DNA of 37,169 bases, taken from NCBI GenBank assembly GCA_021464525.1, contig JADRCO010000336.1, forward strand, positions 1 through 37,169, in the 5' to 3' direction. A program made the position numbers and the translations under genes. Each line of letters opens with the position of its first letter. Positions within the stretch are counted from its first letter, which is position 1. The notes beneath the pieces were generated by a model. That model saw only the letters and a list, made by a program, of their open reading frames with translations. It was not told the DNA's origin and ran no database searches. Positions 20,624-33,444 of the stretch are shown piece by piece. This DNA is from Rhizophagus sp. LPA8_4_AMF (lineage: Eukaryota; Glomeromycota; Glomeromycetes; Glomerales; Glomeraceae).

Positions 20624-23600
20624 TTATAGAATGCTGTAACTAAGGACAACCAAACTAACCCAAATCAAAAATTTCTTTAAATTATTATATCTTTCGGTCC
20701 TTATTGTTCCCTCCCTTCTTTTCACAAACCAATCTAACCTTTTCCCAATATATCCCCATTCATTTCTTTCAATTAGTCCCATCAATCTACCGAATTCACT
20801 CATCATACGAATAAGTGAAGATTCGGCCATGGCTAAGATATAACGATAGCCACCAACTGTGGATACACGCTTGTAAGGTTGTTCAGTCAAGTGTAAATAC
20901 ATATCAGAAATAATGCTCGAGACAATTACAAGTGGAATCGATAAAAATGTTAAAATTGTAAAGGTATTAATAATTGGTGTGTTATAAAATACAGCAAAGA
21001 ATAAAGAAAATATCATAGTAACAAGAAAGATTAATATTGTTCCAAAAAACAATTCTATACTGTTTGGTACAATGTCGTTGTACGTTAATTCTGGATACAT
21101 TTTAATCAAGGCACCATCTCCTGTCGCCCATTTATAAAATCTCCAGTAATCTCTTTTGCCATTATTCCACCAAGGATGAGTTGCTATAACATTTGGTGCT
21201 GCTTGGAATCCTTTTCCATTTTTTGTGTTTTTAATAAAACAATTTCTTTGTTTCAAACAAAAATCAATGTCTTCTCCTCCACCAGTCTTAGGAAAAATTG
21301 GATCATAAAGTACGTTCTCATTAAATCGTCTAACGAGTAAATTGGCAGTTACTCCCCAAGGTACATCGTCATCCCAGAGTTCTGAAATTCCCCAAAAAAA
21401 TGTGAGTCCTGATAAAGCCAATGCACTTGTATAAATGCTTCCATCTGCTGGTGGGAATTTTGTGTTCCCAATAAACCCACATGCATTAGGATGCTTTTTG
21501 ATAATTTTTTCACATTCAAACAAGATATTTTTTTCTGGAACCACATCATCATCAAAAAATAGAACATAATCAGCATTGGATTCGCGTAATCCACGATTTC
21601 GTGACAAACTTGCTCCCAAGTTTGTTTTGTTTACTCGAATTCTGATGAATGGATCTTTTTCGTATAATTTTTTTAAAGTAATAATATTTGGTGAATCCGG
21701 ATCATCTACTATTATGATGGTTGTTGTGGACATTGTAACAGGTTTTTTGAGGGTAATCATTGGATCAAGATATTTTAAATTAACTCTATAACTTGGTACA
21801 ATCACATCAAGTGTAAGCAATTTTGGTATAGAATTTTTACAATTTTTTTTCAACCATTCTTCAACTCTATAAACTGAGTTATTTAAAATATCAAAGCTCC
21901 AATTTGGGTGATGGGTCCTTTCATATCTTGGATCTAAACTACCACCTACAACATTTTGAATTTTAACATCTTCCAACATCATCGAACATCCCCATCGTCT
22001 ATAAGTTTGAAATAGGTAGGGATCTCCATCCTGATTTTTAAAAGTTTTTCGTGGAAGAACATCTCCATTAAATATATCCAAATGTATACGACCAATTACG
22101 GGGAACGTTGGAAAACCATGAAATGATGTATCAGTAAAAGTGACACATCCGAAACCACGCGGAACTTTTTTTTGAATTGAAATTTTACGATAAGCTTCAT
22201 GGAATTTGTTCATCCATCCATTAGTTTCGATAATTACGTCATCACCAAATAAAATAAAATAATCACAATTATCGTCATATGCCTTACGAGCCAATTCTAT
22301 CCAGATTTCACATATAGAACCGTGAGGAAAATCGAATTCCATAGTATGAATATCCGTAAATCCATGTTCATTAAGTATTCTTTCTGCGGGATTATTTTTT
22401 ATCGGATGAAAAAGAGAATCATCATTATCTATTCCGATATAAATTTTAATTTGATATCTTGTTTCACCAAATCTATCTTGAATATCTTCTTGGGAAGTAT
22501 CATAAAGACTTTTTGCAAAGTTTGAAAGATTTTCGAGGCAATCCTCAGGTTTAGTTAGCCCTCGAGAAGTTATTGGTAAAAGAACACCAAACGTTATAGT
22601 CTCATTATTATAATTTAATACGTCTACTTTACTTTCAAGATAGGTCCTTATTAATTCATTCCATGAATCATCTTTATATTGATGACGTTGTTTCTCAAGT
22701 TCTTGTTGGATCCACAAAGACGTTTTTTTCATACCTTCACGGATAGTATGTTTTGGATACCAATCAAGATATTTTCTGACCAATGTATTATCAGAATTTC
22801 TATTATTCACACCAATAGGTTTACTTTCATCAAATTTCAAAGTTATTTTATCACTGGTTATGCCAATCGTTTCAAACGCGACATAAGCTAGTTCATCAAT
22901 TCTAATTGATTCTTCTGAACCAATATTTAATGTTAAATCAAGATCACTTTCCATAAATTTAACAATCGCATTAACACAATCTGCTATATACAAAAAACTA
23001 CGTCTTTGTTTTCCGCTACCCCAAATTTCAATCACATTTTCTTTTGTATATTTACTAGCACAAATAGCCTTTCTTAATAAAGCGGCCGGAGCTTTTTCTC
23101 TTCCACCATACCATGTTCCACCTTCTCCATAAACATTGTGGAATCTTGCAATTTTGAATTGAGGAAATTTTGAAGTAGTTTTATTTTCTGATGAAGTAGA
23201 GAGTTCTCTTAAACTAGATATAAATATTTCAGTATTCAATTTTTCTGCACCATAGGATTCTTGCGGTTTAGTATCTCTGCTATTACAACTCCAAGTACTA
23301 TCATTTTCTTTTAATTTTATGTCCTCATTTAAATTAATTTGTTTATTATAAGGATATACACAAGCAGATGATGCATAAAAGAATTTTTCAATATTTGATT
23401 GCATTGAAACTTGAAGAATATTTAAGGACATTATATGATTTTCTTGATATATGATGAAATTATTTTTTGAATTAATAACTCCGACACCTCCCATGTTTGC
23501 TGCAAAATGAAATACCCATTTTATATCATTTTTATTAAATAATTTACGACAAGTTTCGATAGAACGAATATCTCCTTCAATAAATTCCGAACAGAATTCA

Positions 23601-23831
23601 GAAGTATCTTTGTAAAGACGAAATGTTGGATCATCATGTAAGTCGATAACGCGTACGTAGTGTCCTTGATCATGTAAACGTTTTGCTACATGACTTCCCT
23701 ATAAATGATTGAATAATAAATAGATATAGCTTTATTTTATTAATATGTAAGAAAGTGAATAAGTGAATAATATAACATACTATAAAGCCATTTCCACCAG
23801 TTATCAAAATTACACGTTTTTCAGAAACCAT
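20624..23831 (-). CDS. GDP-mannose 3,5-epimerase-like / glycosyltransferase fusion, membrane-anchored (2 exons, 1041 aa)
   Basis: Exon 1 is 23831-23781 (17 codons) and exon 2 is 23698-20624. The 81-82 nt intron splits the NAD-binding motif TGGNGFI|GSH. Residues about 6-355 match GDP-mannose 3,5-epimerase (GME), an extended SDR enzyme making GDP-L-galactose/GDP-L-gulose. The motifs are SSACVYP (catalytic Cys130), YGAEK (Y166/K170), RFHNVYG, GTWYGGREKAPAA (Lys219), RSFLYI and NNRNSDN. Residues about 386-620 form a GT-A-like domain (GVLLPITSRG, IGIDNDDSL, DYFILFGDDV). Residues about 646-890 form a GT2-type glycosyltransferase (LDVIVPSYR, VDD, LGASLSRNRG, FFDDDV, GGGEDIDF, HPWW). Hydrophobic helices lie at about 900-920, 925-950 and 1027-1041. 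The likely role is making a GDP-hexose epimer and transferring it to a cell-wall or lipid-linked glycan at a membrane; acceptor and product are unknown. No signal peptide is seen, so the catalytic part should face the cytosol. Confidence 0.92.
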
Positions 23832-26195
23832 TTTTTTTTTTATTAATAATTTCCTTCAAAATTTAACACGTATATCCATTTATATATCTGAAAAAACCTT
23901 TACGAATGCCCCTCATTTTTTTGGCGTAAAGATCCAGGATCTTTACATAAGAATTAGGATCTTTACATAAGAATTTCTGCTTTAATTATTCCATGAACTC
24001 AAAAAAAATATTCACATCAACTTCTTTTGTTTCCAAGTTTGGTAATTCTGTTTATAGAAATGATTTCTCTCTCTTTTACATCATAATTGTAGATCACTTA
24101 TGAAATTTACGTTATACTCTCATATTTAAAAATTCAATTAATCTAATCTCTCATAAAAACATTAGTACAAAATCGGAATGAAATAAATTTTAAGGATTTG
24201 TAATGTAGTGCCATGACGTTAAATCGCTGGTATAACGCATAAGAAATGACAAATAACAGATAATGTTTCTTCCATAAAGAAAAACAAAAAAAAAAAATTC
24301 CAATAATACAAAGGATAAAACCATTAGTTTTTGCAATGTTGTCTTTGAACCTAACTATACCTAAAATAACGCACGGCAAATGACAGTTGTGAATCTTGAA
24401 TTCTTGAAAACGATGATAATTTCACGATTATAACGTAACGACGCAAATGTATCGTTCTTGACCTGTGTGACAGGTCTGACTTGACCCACAATAATGTATT
24501 TTACAATAAGGGTAAGATGATGGTCAAGTTCGATACTTTTTGCAGTAAATTTCATTTTCACGTGACTTTTGCCAGAGTTATGATATCAACTTGGCAGAAA
24601 TTTGAAATTTGCGGTATAGAAATTATGTATGAAATGAGTGGCATTAACTAAATGATCACATGATATATGAAAATTTTTTTGGCTAGTATCAAATTATTGG
24701 CCGATACTAAATAATTATCATATAATGAATTTACCAAAAGTAAAAACATCGTCAAAAAACTCACTATTAGTTAATATACTTTATATCCTAAAAGTTTCGA
24801 ATTCATAAAAATAAAGAGTTCCGACAGACGATCTTTATTATTTTTTAAATTTAGTATGTGGGGATTTTCGATAAATCATTTTCGTAATACCTAAAGATTT
24901 TTTATGATAAAATTTTATATTGTGTTGTTTTTAGAAATGTTACATGCCATAAAACCAGTTTTTTTTTAACAATTATGGATTAAATCATTAATACACGTGT
25001 GAATAATAATAAATAGAAGTTCTTTTAAATGTCGATCTAAATCACAAATTGATTTCCCGGATAACCAATTTACAGCATATACGGTATATAGTATTATTCC
25101 GTATTATTATTCATTATTCACTTTCATATTATTAAACCACTTTTTTGAATCTAGATCAAAGATTTAAAATTCCTAAATAAATATTCCGATAGACATGTTA
25201 TTGGTATAATACAGTAAAAAAATGATATAATTTTTTTAAATAAATTTATAAGAAGTTTTAAATTTATTTAATTATTTAAATCTTTCGTTAAAAAAATCAT
25301 TTTTATTTCACTTTAACAAACAAAAATTTTTGATAAAATTCTTATAGCCTTCAGATTTTCGTATCAAATACTCAAATTTGTAAGATTGTCATCCTTATTT
25401 AAATTGCGCATGAAAAAGATTTACATAAATTCATGATACATAGCTTTTTAAAGTTATATAAATGCTGTATCTTATGCTGGTTTGTGTAATAAATACTGTA
25501 AAACAAGTTTCCAGAATTAACTTATACGTATTAATTCATTAGTACACATGTGATCACTGTATTTATTATTTAATATGAAAATTATAAAACGTAAAATGGA
25601 AATTTGAAATCGATCTCCGAGTAACTCATAATCATATTTGTATTTCCGCAAAAAAAAAAGTACGATTATTTTGTTAATCATTCGTGAAAATATAATCCCG
25701 GAAAAATTTTTTTTATTTTACTGTATTATGCATGTCGGTGTTATATGAAAATTTGCAGATCTACTCAATTGCGTAAGATGGCGCGAGTTATTCTATATAC
25801 TTAAACCTATTAAAAAATGTAACCTCCTGTTAAAATAATTACTGTAAACAATTTCGAAACATAAATATTGTGCCATTGAAGAACTTCATACATATATATA
25901 ATATCATGAAACTTTTTAATATATTATAGTTTGATTATCGGCTGATTTTTTTTTTATCGTCCACTGTAATTGCTAATATTTACACTTTTAAAATTCTTCA
26001 AAAAATTATTTTCAGTAAAATATGATACAAACGATAAATATTTTTCTTATTATAAAGAAATTTAGTAATAAAAATAAAATTTGTTCAATATCCCGATTGA
26101 TATGTATCAATGACGTTATTTCATATTGTGTTCCTGGATCAGAGGATCGACTCCACTGTTGATATCATCCACGGGCAACTGATCCATAACTTCCT
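23832..26195. other. AT-rich intergenic DNA, first part
   Basis: The first ~150 bp hold the upstream region of the minus-strand fusion gene, with a directly repeated aggatctttacataagaatt at 23937-23975. Two minus-strand frames at 24143-24561 lack recognisable similarity and are not called. A short palindromic word gacctgtgtgacaggtc occurs near 24460. No RNA gene, transposase or repeat array was recognised elsewhere. Confidence 0.4.
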
Positions 26196-26229
26196 AAACG
26201 TAACGGACGGTTAAACGTAACGGGCGGTC
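26196..26229. repeat. Two 17-bp direct repeats (aaacgtaacgg-cggt)
   Basis: Unit 1 at 26196-26212 reads aaacgtaacggacggtt and unit 2 at 26213-26229 reads aaacgtaacgggcggtc. They differ at two positions. The CG-rich words stand out in AT-rich DNA. Function is unknown; it could be a paired protein-binding site or a chance duplication. Confidence 0.6.
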
Positions 26230-28888
26230 AAACTTGTATTGATGATAAAAAGATACATAAATCTTTCTAAATATTATGTTAGTAATATATCTTCTGACAA
26301 GATTAATGATTATATAATGATAAATAAACAATTGCAATATCATTTTTTTTTTTAGAGTATGATAATTTATATGCAAACAAATATTAATAAATAACATATA
26401 AAAATTCTATGATAACAATCGTAAAATAATATCTAAAATAATAACGATAATAAAAAAAATAAGTTTTAATATTACAATATATCGGTTGATTAAGATTAAA
26501 ATTGATTCTCGAAAATTCAGACGGAAACTTTATCTGATATATCTGATATTCTATAATTCCGGTATCTGAAAATCAATTTTTCAGGTACAATTCTAGATTC
26601 AAAATTTGTTATCTGAATAAATCAAATTTTATTTAAAACTTGAAATCTTTTTCTATTCGACCAAAAAAAAAAGGACCCGACCAAAAAAAAACCGGGGAAT
26701 AACTACCTAATAAGGAAAAAAATTTTTTTTTGATGTAACAATAATAATTGTTGGACCGGGACTCCTCAGCTGATCATCAACTTACACATATTTATCTCTC
26801 CGAGATTGACAAAACTTAAAAAAAAAAAGCCATAAGTTCTCACAATACTATGATACAATTTTAATATATAAAATTTTAAAAAACCTTTAGCCGAACTTTT
26901 TTTTTATTATACAAAGTATAATAAATTATCTATCAGTATTTGAAAACCCGAAATTTCCTAAAATGAGAATATAATAATATTCACTCAACTTGTTACGCAA
27001 AATTAATCGTAAAATTCGTAATGTTACGATGTGGAGGAATGCATTTCAGATCTCCAATGAAAATTTGAAGATATTATTAATCTGGTTGATATTTAATATA
27101 ACCGTTTTTATTATTAATTATTAGCCAAATGACTAAATTTGAAAGTGAAATGAATTAGATATCCAGTTTAAGATATTCAGATTTAAGGGTCAAGCGAACA
27201 GAACGTGAAAATTATACATCCGAGCCAATCATATTTATATAAAGTAAATTTGTGAAAAGATCTTGAGATAGTTGAGATGACCAAAATCATAAATAATTAA
27301 TATTATTTAGTAAACTATTAAAATTTATTATATAAGCTTATTTGATTAAAAATGATCATAAGTATCAGCATTACATAACAACTTTCAATAACGCGTGGTT
27401 TATAACATGATTTATGATCACTAAGATCTTTGGTTTCTATATATCATAGAAATGAAATCTAGAGCGGTCTCAAATGGATAAAATTCAGATTTATCCATTT
27501 TCACTCAGATATATCCCATATTTTACCCCAGATAAAATCTGGTTTGTTTTAATTAGCATACATTTACCTTAGCATACATTTGAAAAGGTTGAAAAGGTTC
27601 CACAAATTTCGAAAAATTTTTTCAAAAAAATTTTTTAATTAATTATGTTTTAAATAATATCAAAGTAAAAACATTATATTATAATAAAGTTTTACAAATA
27701 ATTATAATGAGAACCTATGATAATAAATATTAAACGATTGGACGTTGAATTTGATAGTCTATTGATGCACATCATTATTTAATAGTAATCAATAAAAAGA
27801 ACATGATTTACGAAGATCATTGTTAAAAAAACTGTTCCTCCGTTGTATCTTCCGTATAAAGTAATGATATTATTAAGCATTTGTGAATCCCTCAATTTCG
27901 AATAGAATTAAGGAAAAAAAAAAAAAATTTTTTTTCTGATGTAACAATAAAAAAAAAAGAATAAAAAAGAATATAATGTTTATCCCAAATTTTAAAGGAA
28001 TGAGCTGGAATTCCATTCATTCATAAAGGACAACACGATGAGAAATGTTATCATAGCACGAACTAGTTGGGTAACGTTTTAATGGAAAAATTAAAACCTG
28101 AATTAAAAAAAAAGAAGGGGCCAGATTTTTATGATACAGATACAATACTGATACGGTTAGATTGTGGCATTGTAATAAAGGTTTCCTTCTTTGTTCGGCG
28201 TATGTAGTACAATAGGGTTAATTTGTGGCATTGCGTTTATTTATGAAGTACGTATAACCGGTTAAATATGCACCTTTATTCCATTTAAAAGTATGTTTTT
28301 ATTTCACACACGGAATATTTGGGATGTAACAAGATTTTTTGGTTCCAATTTCCCGATTCAAATGTATTAGGTAAAATTTTAGGTAATTTGGCCATTGATG
28401 AACGACTTGCACAACCAAATGGCTTATTAATAAAGTAATGATCATTAGTCATATCGGAGTTACCACCGCTAATAGGTTAAAGCTTATTCGAAATTTCGTA
28501 AATGGAAAGAAAGTCGTCATTGAAATAAAATTTGCAACGCAATTCATGCGAATAATTACAGTAAGAAAAGCTGAATAATATATTACCAAGTAAATCTATA
28601 TCACATGATTTTTATTCCATTTTGGCATGATATTCATAGCGATAGTAATATCATAGGATAATTAATTAAAATTATCTCTTTCTATTTTATAATTAATTAA
28701 TGATTAAACGTACTTGCTATATCTGATATTAATTCATCATGTAAGTTTTAATTGGTAAATAATTAATAAATTACATATATATATATATATACACATAATA
28801 TATAAAAATTTTCCCCTCAACATTATTTCAATTTCATTTCATTTCATTTCATTTCAATTTTTTTTTTTCCTAAACAATTTTATTAACA
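26230..28888. other. AT-rich intergenic DNA, second part
   Basis: No gene was recognised. Noted within it: tatctgat/atctgaa words in both orientations at 26520-26640 and at 27460-27560 that resemble decayed hAT or MITE ends; two cgaccaaaaaaaaa copies near 26657 and 26680; a (ta)n tract at 28777-28792; and an (ATTTC)n microsatellite at about 28830-28856, just upstream of the methyltransferase start, probably in its leader. Confidence 0.4.
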
Positions 28889-30075
28889 ATGGGGAATATA
28901 ATTTCGGACAACAAAAAGAAAAATCATTCGAAACGTGAGATAAAAAAATATGAAAAGGAACCATTAAAATATTTTTTACCAAATTATGTAAAGGATACAG
29001 ATATAATGGTCATTATTCATTTTCTCGGAAATTATCTTTTCCAAAGTATTTGTAGCGCGCCAATTGAAAATAGTTTGGCTAATGGATGCAAAGTCTTGGA
29101 TGTTGGGTAATTAAATAATTTTTTTTTTTTTTTCTTATTTTTATTTCATTATTCTAATTTTATAAATTAATTTAATAAAGATGCGGACCAGGAACTTGGT
29201 TATTAGATTTAGCAGCAGCTTATAGTTCAGCAAGGTTCTATGGGATTGATTTATTTCCTATATTCCCAAAAGAAGTAAGTAATGAATACGAGAAAAAAAA
29301 AACAATTAGTAAAATTTGTGAAATTAACGTTCAATTAACCATTAGATTAAACCAAGTAATGTGGAATTTAGACAAGGAGATGTTTTGAACACACTTCCTT
29401 ATGATGATAACACATTTGACTACGTTCATCAAGGAAATATGTTAAGTGTGTTTACAATAGAAGAATGGTATTTTGCTATACAAGAATTAATTAGGTAAAT
29501 TTCTTAAATAATTCAAAGATTTTACTTCTTTTTATTTACTTAATATTCTTTTCGAAAATTAGAGTATGTAAACCAGGTGGTTATATAGAGTTCACCGAAC
29601 CAGAATTAGCAAAAAAAACAGGTCCATTACTTTCAAAATTCTATGAAGCATGTAAGTTAAAAATGAAAAAAAAAGAAAAGAATTTTTTTAAAATATTTTA
29701 AAATTTAATTAATTTATTCGTTTTTTTTTTTTTTTTTCTCCTGTAGTGGTTATATTAAGTGATTCTCGTAATGTAAAAATTCGAATTTCTAAAGAAATAA
29801 TCAAAATTCTAGAATCATTATCAACAGTGAGAAATATAGACTATAAAATATCTACAGTAACGTTAGGCACTAAAAGGGGAGGAAACGCAGGACAGGCGTA
29901 CATGGATGTACACGATGGTTATTTTTTAAATGAGCCTATGCCTGAAACTATGTGTAAATTCATGGGGCTTACAAAAGAAGAATATTATAAATTATTTAAA
30001 GAAGCTAAAAAAGAAGTTAATGAAACATTTGCGCCTAAATGTGAAATATATAGAATATGGTGTCAAAAGATATAA
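28889..30075 (+). CDS. Class I SAM-dependent methyltransferase, copy A (5 exons, 292 aa)
   Basis: Exons are 28889-29106, 29181-29274, 29346-29494, 29563-29651 and 29747-30075; all introns are GT-AG and frame is kept. The protein has the SAM-binding motif I LDVGCGPGTW (residues about 69-79, split by intron 1), the acidic end of strand beta-2 in YGIDLF, a DNTFDYVHQGNML segment with motif II, and VCKPGGYIEFTEPE as post-motif III. This is the UbiE/Methyltransf_25-like class; the substrate cannot be told. The N-terminus MGNIIS fits the G-x-x-x-S/T pattern of N-myristoylation and is followed by a Lys/Arg-rich stretch, which suggests membrane association. It forms a tandem pair with the copy starting at 30935, with all four intron positions and phases shared. 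A (ta)n tract and an ATTTC microsatellite precede the start. Confidence 0.9.
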
Positions 30076-30934
30076 GATAAAAAGGTTCTCACGATTTTTT
30101 TTTTTATTGATGATCTCGGTGTTTATAATTTAAGAAAAAATTTTCGTTTTTGTAGATTAACTTTAAAAAAAAAAAAAACTCTAGAGTTTAGATTCTTATA
30201 ATTATTATCATCACTAAAAATTTTTTAAAATTTCTTAATTTTTAAAAAATTCGATATCTAGTAACTGTAATTTTTTTTTTAAAAATTTTTTTTTTTTTTT
30301 TTAATAAATTATATTATATTACAATCAAATATTCGGTATTTTTGCACTGGTTCTCCAAAAAAAAAAAATATTGTAACACAAAATCCCGGATTTTCTCCCA
30401 ATGGTTAATTCGATCAATAGGATTTAAATTTTATTAATTTTATTCCCGAAACTTGTAAAAGATTTTATTTTTTGATGAATAATTAATTCGTAATACAAAC
30501 AAACGTACGGAACGTTGCACTACTTATTTGGTTGAATTTTTATCGGGAGTGGCTTCAGCCAATAAAGAAAAATTTCTTTTACTTATCGGATATTAGCGAC
30601 AAAATTAGAAAAATTGGAATTTTAAAATGAGGGGTTAAGACTATTACATGACCATTTACATGATCATTTCGTAAAGAGTAACTCGTCGCACGGTTCTGAT
30701 CTGTAATTGCTTAGCGTGCTTAGCGACTTTACATTTTACATCAATAAAAAATATAAACCTTGACCCGGTTAGATCTTCAAATACAGTATATAATTTATAT
30801 AATACTTATATAATATATAAATATAAATACAGTATATATATATAATTATCGTAATACAATCATGTATATATATATATATATATATATAGCCTTTTTTTAA
30901 AAAAATTATTCCAAGTTATTAACAAAAAAAAATA
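30076..30934. other. Intergenic spacer between methyltransferase paralogues
   Basis: The spacer is A/T-rich with long T runs at 30270-30303. A (ta)n tract at 30863-30888 lies about 45 bp before the next start and parallels the one before copy A, so the promoter seems to have been duplicated along with the gene. No other feature is recognised. Confidence 0.45.
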
Positions 30935-32210
30935 ATGGGAAATAATATTCTTTCAACATTAAATAAAACTCGCAAAATGAAAAGAGGTTCATCATCAAAA
31001 TCCAAGGAAAATAACAACAATACTCATCAAAATGAACAACAAAAACAACTCCAATATTATCTCCCAAATCATGTGAAAGATACCGATATAATGGTTATAT
31101 TACATTTTCTTGCGCGTTATCTTTTTCAAAGTGTTTTTAGTGCACCAATTGAACATAAATTGTCCCAAGAAGATTTTAAAATTTTGGATGTCGGGTATGT
31201 AGAATATAATAAAATCTTATAAAAATTCTATTTTAATAATTTTATTTTAATAATATTCTTTTTATTTTCACGCCTATTATAGATGTGGACCAGGCACTTG
31301 GTTATTGGAATTAGCGACAGTTCATAAATTCCCAAAATTCTTTGGACTTGATTTGTTTCCTATATATCCGACAGAAGTAAGTATATTCTTCTAATATGAA
31401 GAACTTTTTTAATGTAATATAAAATAACATATATATATATATATATATATATATTTCATTAGATTAAACCTGATAATGTAGAATTTATACAAGGAGATGT
31501 TTTGAAAGGACTTCCTTTCAGTGATAATACTTTTGATTACGTTCATCAAGGGAATATGTTAAGCGTATTTACTTTTGAAGAATGGCATTTTGTTATACAA
31601 GAATTAATAAGGTAAATTTCCAAAAAAAAAAAAAAAATGATCTGCGAAATTTTTATTTTCTTTACTAATTATATATTTATTGATTTTTTTAGAGTATGTA
31701 AACCGGGTGGTTATATAGAATTCATTGAACCTGAACTAGCATCAAATACCGGTCCAATACTTACAAGATTTTATGACGCACGTAAGTCAAAGAAATTTAT
31801 TTACTCGAATAAAATTGTTTTTTTTTTTTACTTTTGATTTAACTTATTTGTTTTATTTGTCCTTTTTTTCTCTTGTAGTAATCATATTAAGCGATTCTCG
31901 TAATGTAAAAATTCGAATTTCTAAAGAAATAATCAAAATTCTTGAATCATCACCAACAGTAAAAAATGTAGATTATAAGATTGCTACAGTATCATTAGGA
32001 ACTAAAAAAGGAGGAAACGCAGGGCAAGCATATATGGAAGTACATGATGGATATTTTTTAAATGATCCTATGCCTGAAACTATGTGTAAAATTATGGAAC
32101 TTTCACAAGAAGAATATTTAGATTTATTTAAAAAAGCTAAAAAGGAAGTTGAAACTGGTGTTGCACCTGATTGTGAATTATATAGAATATGGTGCCAAAA
32201 GGCACAATAA
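30935..32210 (+). CDS. Class I SAM-dependent methyltransferase, copy B (5 exons, 307 aa)
   Basis: Exons are 30935-31194, 31283-31376, 31463-31611, 31693-31781 and 31879-32210. Exons 2, 3 and 4 have exactly the lengths of copy A (94, 149 and 89 nt); only the first and last differ. The same SAM-binding motifs are seen: ILDVGCGPGTW, FGLDLF, NTFDYVHQGNML, VCKPGGYIEFIEPE. The C-terminal part (DSRNVKIRISKEIIKILE, GGNAGQAYMEVHDGYF) is nearly the same in both, so duplication is recent or conversion is active. The N-terminus is longer and rich in Lys, Asn and Gln. It also begins MGN, but residue 6 is Leu with Ser at 7, a poorer myristoylation match than copy A. The substrate is unknown. Confidence 0.9.
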
Positions 32211-33322
32211 AACAAATATGTTAGATATATTTTATTAGGTTAGATAAAAAAAAGTATTAGTAATATATATGGTTTTCATATGATGAATAATTATTATTTA
32301 TTCGGGAAATCCCCTTGTTTTTTATTGATTAAAAAACGATAAATACTGTAGTAAAAATTTTAAGATGTTTATAGAAATTATAAATAATAAATATACTGTA
32401 TGTTTTAGACCTTGAAGGTTTTAATATTACCAAATATAATGGAAATTTGTAAAGTTGTTTACACAATAAAAAAACAAGTTTCTTTTTTAAACAGATGAAA
32501 TGTTATTATAGTGCCTATATACGATAAATTCAATAACTTTTTGCCGAAAATCGCTAAAAATCGTCTATTGTATGACATAAATCTATTAATCAATTTTTGT
32601 TCACGTGGATATAAGCAATGCATGATGCATTATGCACTATTAATTAATTTATTTTGTCAAATAAAAGTAATTTCAAGCACGTAAACACGTATACGTTTCT
32701 TTATTAATTTCTCCTTTATTATTATTACTATTTTTAAATTTCCATATATTGATTGAGGTATGAAAAAATTCCCGATGTTGTAATTTTTTTTAAAACAATG
32801 AAACTGTATTTATCAATGTTTTGCTGCCGCAAAACATTATATTATAATAAATATGATACCAACCGAGGGAAAACAATGGCCCCGTTAACTCTTAAATGTT
32901 TCATGGATGAAGTAAGAACCATCTGTCTTGGTGACATATATCAACCAATAATTTTATCTGTGGAATTGTTTTATAACAACACATTAGGAAGGATATAATT
33001 ATTAATATATCTTCTTTGACCTTTTTTTGTCGCTTTTTTTCACTCATATTTCAGTAATATAGCACAACAGTCATTGTTCAAATTATCTGTCATGTGATAT
33101 TTAGTGCATATAGATAATTCCGGCAAGCAGGTAAAATTACGGACTGTGTTTCGGCCCACACTACAGAATTTGAAATAATCACTAATTCAATACTAGTTTT
33201 AATATTCAAGTTGATTTATTTTTGATGAGTAAATAATGCATAGGAAAATTTTTTAAAAGTACAGTATTTTTTTTTTCTATTCAAGACTTTAATAATTAAG
33301 TACTACAAAAGGGAAATCTCAA
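32211..33322. other. Intergenic DNA downstream of the methyltransferases
   Basis: No gene is called. A plus-strand frame at 32753-32998 (81 codons) has mixed composition and no recognised domain. Otherwise the stretch is A/T-rich with T-runs. Confidence 0.35.
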
Positions 33323-33444
33323 CGATCAGAATCCCGTTTATAACACAAACACGACGCTCACAATCCTGACAAATCATAATCCCGAAAACTTAAAAAGTCT
33401 TGACATTCATTGTCCCGACACATAATATCTTCATGAATAAAAAA

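Noticed and set aside
24143-24561. Two minus-strand frames of 66-78 codons
   Set aside because: Composition follows the A/T-rich background, with no domain, no splice structure and no neighbour support.
32753-32998. 81-codon plus-strand frame after the second methyltransferase
   Set aside because: No recognisable motif and no coding signal beyond its length. An additional exon cannot be excluded, but nothing supports it.
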